Positions 33,755 to 42,472 of a stretch of DNA of 64,000 bases are shown here, piece by piece. Both the position numbers and the translations under genes were made by a program. Source of the DNA: Oscillospiraceae bacterium. GTDB lineage: Bacteria > Bacillota > Clostridia > Oscillospirales > Ruminococcaceae. How positions within the stretch are numbered: position 1 is the first letter of the stretch; the number at the start of each line of letters is the position of its first letter. The stretch covers positions 62,001-126,000 of the forward strand of contig JAKSPJ010000004.1 in assembly GCA_024404915.1 (NCBI GenBank). Reading direction: 5' to 3'. The notes beneath the pieces were generated by a model that was not told where the DNA came from, ran no database searches, and saw only the letters and a list, made by a program, of their open reading frames with translations.

Positions 33755-34870
33755 ATGCAGACCATTCTGATTGCAAGCGAAACTTATGATGAACTGAATC
33801 AATGCTTTACAAATACCAATACCAGAAGTATACTGTTGGTTTGTGATGCTGCATACCCCTTTCTTCGTGTAAAACAGTATTTTGATGCACTGGAAGAAAA
33901 AACAGGAATTCATGTTGTTCCTTTTTCCGATTTTCAGCCGAATCCGCTGTATGAATCCGTTGTGAAAGGCGTGGAGCTGTTCCACCAGTCCCAGTGCGAC
34001 ACCATCGTTGCAGTGGGCGGCGGCAGTGCTATGGATGTAGCAAAATGCATCAAGCTGTATGCCAATATGGATAGCAGTGAGAACTACCTAAAGCAAACCA
34101 TCGCTGCAAATGATATTCCGCTGCTGGCAATTCCCACAACGGCCGGCACAGGCAGCGAGGCCACTCGTTATGCTGTCATCTATTACAATGGAGAGAAGCA
34201 ATCTGTGGCAGATTACAGCTGTATTCCTTCCGTTGTGCTGTTCGATGCCAGTGCACTAAAAACATTGCCTCTCTACCAAAAGAAGGCAACTATGATGGAT
34301 GCCTTCTGTCACGCTATAGAATCTTTCTGGTCTGTGAATTCCAATGCGGAAAGCATGGAATATTCCGCTAAGGCTATTCAGTCAATCATTTCCAATATGG
34401 AAGGCTATCTGAATAATGAAGATACTGCCAATGCCAACATGCTGGAGGCTGCTAATCTTGCTGGAAAGGCCATCAATATTACACAGACCACCGCAGGACA
34501 CGCCATGTGCTACAAGCTTACAAGCCTGTATGGTATTGCACACGGCCACGCTGCAGCCCTCTGTGACGCTGTTCTGATGCCATATATGCTGGCAAACCCG
34601 GAACAGTGTATTGACAAAAGAGGCTGTGCACATCTCCAAACAGTATTTGAGAAGCTGGCTGCTGCAATGGGCTGCGATACCCCGCAGAGTATGATTGCTA
34701 AATTCCAGAGTATTGTCAACCAACTGGAATTGTCTGCTCCGCAAATGAAATCAGAAACAGACATTGATGTATTGAAAACTTCTGTGAACCCTGTTCGCCT
34801 GAAAAATCATCCTGTTGGACTTTCGGTAGAAGTCATCGAGCATCTGTATCGTCAGATTCTGAACGCATAA
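33755..34870 (+). CDS. Iron-type alcohol dehydrogenase, probable phosphonoacetaldehyde reductase
   Basis: The ATG at 33755 lies 9 bases after GGAGG, which itself is inside the end of the preceding gene; an ATG at 33746 has no SD spacing. The 371-residue protein has GGGSAMDVAKCIK (NAD(P) site), PTTAGTGSEATRYAV, DAFCHAIESF and GIAHGHAAALCDAV, carrying the metal-binding His residues of group III alcohol dehydrogenases. In phosphonate pathways, such enzymes (PhpC type) reduce phosphonoacetaldehyde to 2-hydroxyethylphosphonate. Only one base separates it from the PEP mutase stop. Specificity is inferred from context. Confidence 0.87.
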   Translation: MQTILIASETYDELNQCFTNTNTRSILLVCDAAYPFLRVKQYFDALEEKTGIHVVPFSDFQPNPLYESVVKGVELFHQSQCDTIVAVGGGSAMDVAKCIKLYANMDSSENYLKQTIAANDIPLLAIPTTAGTGSEATRYAVIYYNGEKQSVADYSCIPSVVLFDASALKTLPLYQKKATMMDAFCHAIESFWSVNSNAESMEYSAKAIQSIISNMEGYLNNEDTANANMLEAANLAGKAINITQTTAGHAMCYKLTSLYGIAHGHAAALCDAVLMPYMLANPEQCIDKRGCAHLQTVFEKLAAAMGCDTPQSMIAKFQSIVNQLELSAPQMKSETDIDVLKTSVNPVRLKNHPVGLSVEVIEHLYRQILNA

Positions 34871-34882
34871 CATACAAATATT

Positions 34883-34919
34883 AAAACGGCTGTGCAAAAT
34901 TCGCACAGCCGTTTTTTTA
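34883..34919. terminator. Bidirectional terminator after the phosphonate operon
   Basis: A 13-bp stem (34883-34895 with 34903-34915) ends in TTTTTTTAT forward. It also serves the convergent DUF4317 gene, whose stop lies at its edge. Confidence 0.93.
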
Positions 34920-36086
34920 TGTCTCAGAAAAAGGAATTGCGTCAGGTTCCAGTACGCCGGGCACCTTCAAATCAAATCCATTGACTTCAATCATAGCCTC
35001 ATCCAGCTCAATTACCATGCAGTGACGGCCATTGATTTTATCCAAACGCACTTTATCCTTCGCCTGATTCTTCACATTTACAACAATATCAGGGGTTTTA
35101 ATCACCGTTTTCGGCGTAATCAAACGCTCCGGCTTTAAAGTGTTCTCAACATGCTCCTCAAACACTTTCTCTGTATCTACGAGTTTTTCCTCCGGGACAC
35201 CTGCCTCTGCGAGCAATCTGTGAAGCACACGGCCTGTAACCTCCGTGGGGGAATCATCTGTCTTGTTTTTGGCAACAATATTTGTCAGTTTTTCGTTTAC
35301 AGCCGTCACCGTCTCATAGGTCAGATCATCACCCAGCAGCGTATCCAGAACCTCTTTCATACCAGCCTGATCTTCTTCCACAGTGGTGTCAATATCACAT
35401 TCAAGAAAAGCATCAATCAGTTTTTCATTCGGTGTATTCGGCGTTTTCGTATAATAAAGAACATGGTGAACATCTGTGGCACGATCAGAGAATACCGGAA
35501 AAAAGAAGCCATCCATTGGGGCTTTGCTGATTACAGCATTCGGATTCTCCTGGCGCAGAATCTCATCGTCGAACTGGTTATATACCAATGCTCCTTCTGT
35601 TTTGGCAATTGGACACATCGCAGCCAGAATATAACGAAATACCTGGTCACTGCCTTCCACATCCAACTCATCCATCTTGTTTTTCCGCGGCGGATTATAC
35701 TGACAATAGCAAGCCAGAACTGCATAGGGAATATCCGAATCCACCTGCTCGGCTAATTTTCCCAGGAATTGCAGAGCAACGTCCTCCTGCTTGAATTCCG
35801 ATTTCAAAACACTGGAAAGAAATGTCTGTGCACCATCATCGCCATATGCGTGATTACGAAATGCCAGTTCTGTGCTCTGTTTCCCAATATTCACATTCAG
35901 CACTTTCTTCATTGTATCATACAAAATCTGACTTTCCGGTGAAGGAATAGCACCGGCATTGCGCAGACAAACACCTCTCACGGTGCGCTGACTATCAATA
36001 AAAGCAGTCAAAACACGATCCATAGTAAAATATTTTGCCTCAGGATTAAAATGATTCCTGATTTCGCTTAACTCTTTACGATTCAT
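34917..36086 (-). CDS. DUF4317 family protein
   Basis: The 389-residue soluble protein opens with NRKELSEIRNHFNPEAKYF, the start pattern of DUF4317 proteins common in Lachnospiraceae and Ruminococcaceae. The middle contains GSDQVFRYILAAMCPI and FFFPVFSDRATDVHHVLYY. No transmembrane segment, signal or catalytic motif is apparent. The C-terminal 80 residues (TLKPERLITPKTVIKTPDI onward) look beta-rich. It is the last gene before a bidirectional terminator. Function unknown. Confidence 0.85.
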   Translation of the reverse strand: MNRKELSEIRNHFNPEAKYFTMDRVLTAFIDSQRTVRGVCLRNAGAIPSPESQILYDTMKKVLNVNIGKQSTELAFRNHAYGDDGAQTFLSSVLKSEFKQEDVALQFLGKLAEQVDSDIPYAVLACYCQYNPPRKNKMDELDVEGSDQVFRYILAAMCPIAKTEGALVYNQFDDEILRQENPNAVISKAPMDGFFFPVFSDRATDVHHVLYYTKTPNTPNEKLIDAFLECDIDTTVEEDQAGMKEVLDTLLGDDLTYETVTAVNEKLTNIVAKNKTDDSPTEVTGRVLHRLLAEAGVPEEKLVDTEKVFEEHVENTLKPERLITPKTVIKTPDIVVNVKNQAKDKVRLDKINGRHCMVIELDEAMIEVNGFDLKVPGVLEPDAIPFSET

Positions 36087-36106
36087 TGTATCCTTCCTTT
36101 GCTACA

Positions 36107-36137
36107 GAAAAAGACGCCGTCGAGTCCACTCGACGGC
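36107..36137 (-). terminator. Terminator after the DUF1858 gene
   Basis: GCCGTCGAGT (36116-36125) pairs with ACTCGACGGC (36128-36137). On the reverse strand the stem is followed by GTCTTTTTCTG, so it ends the short redox gene before the DUF4317 gene. Confidence 0.8.
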
Positions 36138-36143
36138 ATCTGC

Positions 36144-36344
36144 TTATTTTGCTGCAAAATGTGCATTCAGCTTTGCAACGAGTTCTTCAGGATCTACGCC
36201 ATGAACAGCGCATGCCTGTTCAATGGATTCACCTCTGGATGCCGGGCAACCCAGACAATGCATACCCATTTCGAGAAAGAACGGAGCTGTTTCCTGATCA
36301 ACATCAAGAATATCGCCGATGATTGTTTCCTTTGTAATTTCCAT
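36144..36344 (-). CDS. DUF1858 small redox-disulfide protein
   Basis: The ATG at 36344 lies 9 bases after GAAAGG and is preferred over the ATG at 36353, which abuts that SD. The 66-residue product (ITKETIIGDILDVDQETA, then MGMHCLGCPASRGESIEQAC) has the DUF1858 helical fold with a CxGC motif, as found in the family associated with hybrid-cluster and other redox proteins. It probably carries a redox-active disulfide or binds a cluster. A partly mismatched hairpin at 36365-36391 separates it from the zinc-ribbon gene upstream. Confidence 0.87.
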   Translation of the reverse strand: MEITKETIIGDILDVDQETAPFFLEMGMHCLGCPASRGESIEQACAVHGVDPEELVAKLNAHFAAK

Positions 36345-36409
36345 TTGAAACATCCTTTCAATACAAAGGGCGCAGCCTTGCTACGCCCTTTCGTTTTCAT
36401 GTAACGGAA

Positions 36410-36688
36410 TCACTGCTGATTCTTCAGCTGAGCATAGCACTCGCTGCAGTATACCGGGCGGTCCTCACGGGGACGGAAAGGAACCTGAGCTTCCTTACCG
36501 CAGTTTGCACATGTTGCGGTGAAATACTCACGCTCTGTCTTACCAGCATTCTTTCTTGCGTCACGGCAAGCCTTGCACTTCTTAGGATCGTTAGCAAAGC
36601 CTTTTTCTGCATAAAACTCCTGCTCACCAGCGGTGAATACGAACTCCTGTCCGCACTCGTTACATACCAAAGTTCTGTCTTCGTACAT
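36410..36688 (-). CDS. Small zinc-ribbon protein
   Basis: The 92-residue product starts at MYEDRTLVCNECGQEF, the standard start of this zinc-ribbon family, 9 bases after GAGG. It has four CxxC pairs: CNEC, CKAC, CANC and CSEC, giving two probable zinc sites. The reading frame stays open for another 49 codons upstream (to 36835), but that part has no SD-supported start typical of the family. Many gut Firmicutes encode such proteins; the molecular role is unknown. Confidence 0.85.
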   Translation of the reverse strand: MYEDRTLVCNECGQEFVFTAGEQEFYAEKGFANDPKKCKACRDARKNAGKTEREYFTATCANCGKEAQVPFRPREDRPVYCSECYAQLKNQQ

Positions 36689-36909
36689 TTGATTTTTCCT
36701 CGATTCTTGAAATTTGGACCTCGACGGAATTACGCCATCACAGATGCGCCAGTACTCCTGCTGTTGTTCGGGGCAGGTGAAATATTGCATGCGTTGGAAG
36801 AATTGCTGCCGGGACCATGTGAAATGATGAGACATGCTGTCTCTTGGATAGTCTCAGTCTGACCGGACTGAATCGGGCTTCTGGCATTGTTCTGAATGCA
36901 AAAAACAAT

Positions 36910-37518
36910 TTACTGCCGACAACTCAACTCAGCACGCAGTTTTCTTCTAGCCCGCTGAATAGCATTGTCAACACTTTTTGTGGAGATATTTTTGCGTTCT
37001 GCAATATCCCGGTAGCTGTCACCGATTACTGCAAAGAGCCAGAAATACTCCAATTCCTGACTGCTGAGTCTGGACGCAAGCCACAGATAAAGTCTATCGA
37101 CTCGTTCCTTCTCAATGATCATTTCCTCCGGATTGAAATTCTTGTCAACCAACTTCTCAATCAATGGAATATCCGGATCATCAATAGAAACAGTCAGTAG
37201 AGACTGTGTATGCCTTTCTGCAAAATTCCTTTTCAGAATATTGCGGGCACAGTTGCGAACACAGACCATCGCGTATGTACGAAATGATGCAATGTAGTCC
37301 TGCCGATACGTCATCGCTGCATTATACAAGCTTATGATTCCTTCATCAACATTATCCTCGTAGTCTTCCCTATTATCCGATATCATTGCAATCGTATTGC
37401 AGACCAACTTTCTATAACGCTTCAGAATTTCATCAAATGTATTTGGCTCCTCCCTCATCAGCAAAACCAACTCTTCGTCGGTCATCTCACCCTTCTTCGT
37501 AACAGAATGAATTCTCAT
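36910..37518 (-). CDS. Sigma-70 family RNA polymerase sigma factor (SigH-like)
   Basis: The 202-residue protein has sigma region 2 (about 12-90: LMREEPNTFDEILKRYRKLV, then ASFRTYAMVCVRNCARN) and region 4 (about 145-198: LSSQELEYFWLFAVIGDS, then YRDIAERKNISTKSVDNAI with a helix-turn-helix). The size and region layout fit SigH/ECF-like alternative sigma factors. The ATG at 37518 has GGGGGAG 8 bases upstream. A consensus promoter sits further upstream. No anti-sigma factor gene is adjacent, so the regulon and signal are unknown. Confidence 0.87.
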   Translation of the reverse strand: MRIHSVTKKGEMTDEELVLLMREEPNTFDEILKRYRKLVCNTIAMISDNREDYEDNVDEGIISLYNAAMTYRQDYIASFRTYAMVCVRNCARNILKRNFAERHTQSLLTVSIDDPDIPLIEKLVDKNFNPEEMIIEKERVDRLYLWLASRLSSQELEYFWLFAVIGDSYRDIAERKNISTKSVDNAIQRARRKLRAELSCRQ

Positions 37519-37630
37519 AAGACAACTCCCCCTATACGAAAGACAGCGTTAAATGAGCTACATTGAAAATTTAGCACCGTCACATTCCCTTGGATGCAGA
37601 ACCATACAAGAGGAATAATAACCACTTATA

Positions 37631-37659
37631 ATGATAACCGAAAGTGTTTCATTTGTCAA
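37631..37659 (-). promoter_or_regulatory. Promoter of the sigma-factor gene
   Basis: On the reverse strand, TTGACA (37659-37654), a 17-bp spacer and TATCAT (37636-37631) form a good sigma-A promoter about 115 bases before the sigma-factor start. Confidence 0.75.
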
Positions 37660-37736
37660 GTGCTATTTGTAAATAAATTGAAATACGGCAAAATAAACAA
37701 CTTTATATCAACAAATTTGTAATGGCAGCCAAAGAA

Positions 37737-38300
37737 TTATTTTACAAACTCTGCTCTGCCATCACGGAACAAATTTCCGCCATGAGAATCGATTGCAACA
37801 ATCAAGGGGAAATCCTGAATCTCCAGCCGCTTCACGGACTCACAACCGAGATCCTCATATGCGATTACCTCACAGCTTGTAATATGAGCCGCTGCCAGGG
37901 CTCCTGCGCCGCCTACGGCACAGAAATATACTGCGTGGTTCCGCTCTATTGCATCACAGACTTCCTGAGTCCGCTCGCCTTTGCCAATCATGGCAATCAA
38001 GCCGGCATCCAGCAATCTGGGAGCATAGGGATCCATTCTGCCTGATGTGGTGGGACCACAGGCACCAATTGGTTTTCCCGGAGGTGCCGCAGTAGGACCT
38101 GCATAATAAATCACAGCATCCTTTAAATCAAACGGCAATGCCGACACGCCCTCTGCATCCATAGCTGCAGTCAGCCGCTTGTGAGCCGCATCTCTGGAGG
38201 TATACACCGTGCCGGACAGAATCACTCTGTCCCCGGCACGAAACACCTGCTTTTCTCTGGCATAAACCGGCAGTTCACTTACATTAATCTGATAATCCAT
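37737..38300 (-). CDS. Fe-S hydro-lyase beta subunit (fumarase/L-tartrate dehydratase type), orphan
   Basis: The 187-residue protein matches the C-terminal (beta) half of class I fumarases and L(+)-tartrate dehydratases: RAGDRVILSGTVYTSRDAAHKR, VIYYAGPTAAPPGKPIGACGPTTSGRMD, and MIGKGERT. In split enzymes, the alpha subunit binds the [4Fe-4S] cluster and is encoded next to beta. Here, the adjacent upstream gene, 3 bases away, is a DivIVA-like coiled coil, and no alpha subunit is in the window. It presumably pairs with an alpha subunit encoded elsewhere for fumarate hydration. Confidence 0.9.
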   Translation of the reverse strand: MDYQINVSELPVYAREKQVFRAGDRVILSGTVYTSRDAAHKRLTAAMDAEGVSALPFDLKDAVIYYAGPTAAPPGKPIGACGPTTSGRMDPYAPRLLDAGLIAMIGKGERTQEVCDAIERNHAVYFCAVGGAGALAAAHITSCEVIAYEDLGCESVKRLEIQDFPLIVAIDSHGGNLFRDGRAEFVK

Positions 38301-38303
38301 GAA

Positions 38304-39773
38304 TCAATTCCAGCCAGAATCTCCTGCGCTCTCTGCCAGGTCATCGAAGTTGAAGTCCATTTTTCCAGCCTTGTTGAAGGACTTGGAAGCCACATCATCA
38401 AAGCTGTCAAAGCTCGGCACATCATCGTCATCGGATACAGTAGAACGTGCATCGGAAATCACATTCTTTGCTTCGGTCAATCTGCTGCCTGCCTGGCTGC
38501 TGAGATTCTCAAGAACCAGAGAAATCTCATTGAACTTCTTGGAAACGCTGTCGATCTCGCTGCGGAGCAATGCACGGACTGTTCTTGCTGTCTCAGAAGA
38601 TGTTTTATTTCTGCGCTCTGCCTCTGCAATAGAATCACGAACGGACTCCTCAGCATCAGCAACAGTCTTAATTGCTTTTGCATCTGCATCATTAATCTTC
38701 TTTTCTGCCTCTGCGTTTGCATTGGTGATTGTTTCATCAGCCTGCTTATTCGCATCTGCAATGGTGCGCTCTGCCTGTGCGTCAGCCTGAGAAATAGTCT
38801 CTTCTGCCTTTGCATTTGCTTCACTAATAATGGCTTCAGCCTGTGCTTTTGCATCATTAATGCGCTTGTCAGCTTCACGTCTTGCCTCTGAAGCAACCTT
38901 CTTTGCAGTCATCTGAGCTTCCATGAACAGAGCGCTCATATCAAAGCTGGAATCGCCGCCGCTTTCCTTCATATCAGCCACCTGCTGTTTCAGATCCTCA
39001 ATCTCACGTTCCTTATCAGCAATAGAAGCTGCCTGCTCAGAAATCTGGGCCTCATATTCAGCAAGCTTTCTCAGATCTGCCTCACTGGAGAGACCAGCCT
39101 GCTCATTAATCATAGCATCCTTGGAGTTGACATCTGCCTGAAGATTTGCAATCTCAATTTCAGACTGCGCAAGCTTTGCCTTCAGTTCAGAAATTTCTGT
39201 TTCGCCGGCAGAAATCTTGGTCTGCAGTTCCATTACCTGTGCTGTCATTTCTTCATTGCCTGCACCAGCAAGAGCCTGTGCAGCAGCTTCTGCAAGATCC
39301 TTACGCAGAGACTCGTTATCCTCATTCAAAGTGGTGAGTCTGCTCTCCAGTTCGATAATCTTCTGATTCTGCTCTGCCTGTTCTTCCTGTGCAATCTCAA
39401 GTTCTGCCTTTACAGAATCCAGATCAGCCTTGGCATCTGTTGCCTCCTGCTGTGCTGCTTCCAAATCAGCCATTGAGAAACTGCCTTCTTCACCGGATTG
39501 AATAACAGGACGATTCTTCAGTTCTTCCTGGGCTGCACGCAGCTGATTCTTTGTGGTACCCAGTTCACCGCGCAAACGGGACAGCTCAGATTCAAACTCT
39601 GCAACCTGCTCATCGCTTACACCGCCGCCGGCTTCTGCTTTTTTCTTCAGTTCGTCACGTTCTTCCTGCAGCTGATAGATTTGTGAATTCAATTCATCAA
39701 CGTAAGCTAAAACATCTTCCTTGACGAAACCACCGCCGATTTTTGTCGTTCTCAATACATTTGGCTGATCCAT
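38304..39773 (-). CDS. DivIVA-like coiled-coil protein
   Basis: The 489-residue protein starts with LRTTKIGGGFVKEDVLAYVDEL, the short DivIVA N-terminal segment that binds curved membrane or polar sites, then continues as an almost unbroken coiled coil. Residues about 300-400 consist of repeated Ala/Glu/Asp units (ANAKAEETISQADAQAERTI) like the ATP-synthase b-subunit stalk. The C-terminus is disordered and acidic. It follows ftsZ on the same strand but has its own promoter after the ftsZ terminator, and overlaps operonically with the hydro-lyase beta gene. A role in division-site or pole organisation is likely. Confidence 0.82.
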   Translation of the reverse strand: MDQPNVLRTTKIGGGFVKEDVLAYVDELNSQIYQLQEERDELKKKAEAGGGVSDEQVAEFESELSRLRGELGTTKNQLRAAQEELKNRPVIQSGEEGSFSMADLEAAQQEATDAKADLDSVKAELEIAQEEQAEQNQKIIELESRLTTLNEDNESLRKDLAEAAAQALAGAGNEEMTAQVMELQTKISAGETEISELKAKLAQSEIEIANLQADVNSKDAMINEQAGLSSEADLRKLAEYEAQISEQAASIADKEREIEDLKQQVADMKESGGDSSFDMSALFMEAQMTAKKVASEARREADKRINDAKAQAEAIISEANAKAEETISQADAQAERTIADANKQADETITNANAEAEKKINDADAKAIKTVADAEESVRDSIAEAERRNKTSSETARTVRALLRSEIDSVSKKFNEISLVLENLSSQAGSRLTEAKNVISDARSTVSDDDDVPSFDSFDDVASKSFNKAGKMDFNFDDLAESAGDSGWN

Positions 39774-39909
39774 AACTAAGCTCCAATCCTCCGCGATATA
39801 AAGATAATGTGCCGGATTTACAGGATAATCAAATCACAAGTGATAAATGTTCGCGGATGCATTTATCTGTATTGTGTTTTTGCCACATACCCTATAATTA
39901 CCTTATAAT

Positions 39910-39938
39910 ATAATAGCATATTTTCCAATTATTTTCAA
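39910..39938 (-). promoter_or_regulatory. Promoter of the DivIVA-like gene
   Basis: On the reverse strand, TTGAAA (39938-39933), a 17-bp spacer and TATTAT (39915-39910) lie about 135 bases before the start. The remaining AT-rich stretch of 39774-40130 shows no gene. Confidence 0.7.
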
Positions 39939-40130
39939 TAGCTTTTCATGTAGAATTATTTGCTTTTTTTTCGTGCACTTTCACTATATATCCATTTTGA
40001 AACCTGTAACAATATGCAAAAATACAGTAAAAAAAGACAATAGCACAGTATCAACTTCCTGACATATGCAGTTTTCAATTGGTTTATATTGCTATTTCAT
40101 ATGCACTGTACGGAATCACTCATTCCGCCG

Positions 40131-40165
40131 TAAAAAACAGCAGACGACAGATTCCTGCCGTCTGC
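40131..40165 (-). terminator. ftsZ terminator
   Basis: On the reverse strand, an 11-bp stem with one G-U pair (40165-40155 with 40150-40140, loop GAAT) runs into TGTTTTTTA, 18 bases after the ftsZ stop codon. Confidence 0.88.
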
Positions 40166-40182
40166 GCTTATTCAATGTTGAA

Positions 40183-41334
40183 TTACTTCTTATCCAGAAT
40201 CTTGAAGATCTCGGATAAATCGTCATCGTCATCCAGACGAGGGATTGCAGAGGTCGGACGCTGCTGAGGTGCCGGTTTACGAACATCCGCAGCTTTCGGT
40301 TCCTCTGCTGCAGGAGCCTTAACTGTCTTCTCAACCGGAGAAGCAATAATCGGAACATCATCAATGGTAGATTCCTTCTCGTCATAGCCGGCAGCGATAA
40401 CGGTAATTACCATCTCGTCGCTCATCTCTTCCTTAAAGGCAGTACCCAGAATAACCTCAACACCAGGTGCTGCGGTCTCTGTAATCTTCTGTGTTGCTGT
40501 ATCCACTTCAGAAGACAGAACATCTTCACTCATTGCAATGTTAATCAACAAACGCTTTGCACCTTTAATGGATGTCTCAAGCAGCGGGCTGGAAATAACA
40601 GTAGTTGCAGCCTCATCAGCCTTGTTCTTGCCAGAGCCGTGACCAATTGCCATGTGTGCATAGCCTGCGCCCTTCATGATGGTGGAAACGTCAGCAAAGT
40701 CAAGGTTAATGTATCCATCTTCCACAATCAGGTCAGAAATGGACTGCACACCGGTTCTCAGGATATCATCAGCCATTGCGAAGCTCTGACGCATTGTCAG
40801 CGGCTTGTCAACGCCAACCAGCAGACGCTCATTCGGAATAACAACCAGAGAATCAACATATTTCTTGAGAGTATCGATACCTCTCTCTGCCTGCTGCATC
40901 TTCTGCTCACGCTCGAAGGCAAAAGGCTTTGTAACAACAGCAACAGTCAGAATGCCCAGCTCCTGTGCAATCTGCGCAACAACCGGTGCAGCTCCTGTGC
41001 CTGTACCGCCGCCCATTCCGGCAGTAATGAAAATCATATCTGCGCCCTTGAGTGCATTGCTGATTTCGTCACGGTTTTCTTCTGCGGACTGTCTGCCCAC
41101 TTCCGGACGATTTCCTGCACCACGGCCCTTGGTCAGCTTTGTGCCGATCTGAATGCGTGTCGGTGCCTTGGAATTCAACAGTGCCTTTGCATCTGTGTTA
41201 ACAGCGATATACTCAATATTCTTCACATCTGCCTGGACCATACAATCCAGAGCGTTTCCGCCGCCGCCGCCAACGCCGACAACCTTTATATTAACCTGCG
41301 GATCAAATGAATCTTCATAAATAAAATCAGTCAT
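40183..41334 (-). CDS. ftsZ: Cell division GTPase FtsZ
   Basis: The 383-residue protein carries the tubulin signature GGGTGTGAAP (about 108-117), the N-terminal VVGVGGGGGNALD and the FtsZ core to about residue 315. It forms the Z-ring that recruits the division machinery. The C-terminal peptide reads DDLSEIFKILDKK, in place of the usual IPxFL-type motif that binds FtsA or SepF, and no ftsA is in this cluster. It is the last gene of the dcw cluster and is followed by a strong terminator. Confidence 0.98.
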   Translation of the reverse strand: MTDFIYEDSFDPQVNIKVVGVGGGGGNALDCMVQADVKNIEYIAVNTDAKALLNSKAPTRIQIGTKLTKGRGAGNRPEVGRQSAEENRDEISNALKGADMIFITAGMGGGTGTGAAPVVAQIAQELGILTVAVVTKPFAFEREQKMQQAERGIDTLKKYVDSLVVIPNERLLVGVDKPLTMRQSFAMADDILRTGVQSISDLIVEDGYINLDFADVSTIMKGAGYAHMAIGHGSGKNKADEAATTVISSPLLETSIKGAKRLLINIAMSEDVLSSEVDTATQKITETAAPGVEVILGTAFKEEMSDEMVITVIAAGYDEKESTIDDVPIIASPVEKTVKAPAAEEPKAADVRKPAPQQRPTSAIPRLDDDDDLSEIFKILDKK

Positions 41335-41486
41335 TTAAGTTCCTCCATTTCGACAGCCCTTACGTCGGGACAAATGAGCCGCCTACAAACATTTACTAAC
41401 ATTTTATCACAGTTTGAGTGTGATTGCAAGCAGTTTATCACAATTTATACATAATGCACATATATTTTTATTTTTCTGTCGCAAAA

Positions 41487-42437
41487 CTATGGCATATATG
41501 TTGATGTTGTTGTACCCTCCATAGGGACTGTAGTGGTGTATGTGGTTCTCACTGCAATATAGGATGTGTCTATGGTTGAGACGGTAGTTTCAATACTTTC
41601 TTCCTCTCTGTCGCTTTCTGAGCGTATTCCCTCTCTTGTAAAACGCAGAAATGCTTCTTCCTTTTCCGGCAGAACGGAAATCTGATTATTTCCAACCATC
41701 ACAAGCCGATACTGCTTTCTCGGATTGATGCATTCAATGGTTTTCGCTGCAAGCTTCAGCTTATATACGGCATCTCCTGCGCTTCCCATGTGAAATATCA
41801 CGTTATCGCCAAAACGCACAAGAATATCACTCTGATCCGTCATGTCAATGCACTGGATTCGCTCATCAGCACATTCGTCTACCGCTGCAGTGATAGTTTT
41901 CAGTACATTGTCACGTTTTTCATCCTCGGATTTCAGATACATACCGATGGTTCCCTGCGCCGGGTTATAGCCGTAGACTACAATCAATCCCTCACAGGGA
42001 CTGCCTTTCAGCTCTTCAAGCACACGGTTTGAGGTGCTTACAAGCAGATATCCGTAACTCTGTGAAATATTCGCAATGGGCTTTGCACGCTCCACCTTGA
42101 TTTTTACAGTGGATGGATAAATGCGGTCCACAGTAACCTTTTCTGCGTAGACCACATTGGCATGAATTCGTTCAGCAGCTATGGCCGTGTCAATTCGCAC
42201 AAGATTATCTCCTGCCTCGATGCCACTGTACTCCACTATGGTTGTGTCAGGTGTATCCGTCTCGTTGACTACAATAATGTCCTGCACGTTAAACATAAGT
42301 GTCATGGAAAGCGTAATTCCGATGCCCACAACCAGCACAAGAACAAGAATCAGATATGCGGAATGCTGTCTCTGACGTCTTCTGCTTCTTCTTGTGCTTT
42401 GCTTGCGTTTCACATTGGTTTTTACAACATCTCGCAC
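41487..42437 (-). CDS. ftsQ: FtsQ/DivIB-like division protein (POTRA)
   Basis: The GTG at 42437 is chosen because AAAGGAGAG lies 5-7 bases upstream; starting 10 codons earlier has no SD. The 316-residue protein has a basic cytoplasmic tail (VKRKQSTRRSRRRQRQHSA), one transmembrane helix (about 30-52), a POTRA domain (MFNVQDIIVVNETDTPDTTI onward) and a beta domain, ending in a Thr-rich tail. In the septal complex it joins FtsL and FtsB. Its position between murG and ftsZ is the usual ftsQ slot. Confidence 0.87.
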   Translation of the reverse strand: MRDVVKTNVKRKQSTRRSRRRQRQHSAYLILVLVLVVGIGITLSMTLMFNVQDIIVVNETDTPDTTIVEYSGIEAGDNLVRIDTAIAAERIHANVVYAEKVTVDRIYPSTVKIKVERAKPIANISQSYGYLLVSTSNRVLEELKGSPCEGLIVVYGYNPAQGTIGMYLKSEDEKRDNVLKTITAAVDECADERIQCIDMTDQSDILVRFGDNVIFHMGSAGDAVYKLKLAAKTIECINPRKQYRLVMVGNNQISVLPEKEEAFLRFTREGIRSESDREEESIETTVSTIDTSYIAVRTTYTTTVPMEGTTTSTYMP

Positions 42438-42472
42438 GATTCTCTCCTTTCTCAGATTTCGCTGCAATACAT

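Noticed and set aside
36689-36835. 49-codon upstream extension of the zinc-ribbon protein
   Set aside because: The conserved family start (MYEDRTLVC) has its own SD; the extension has no recognisable domain, though it cannot be excluded fully.
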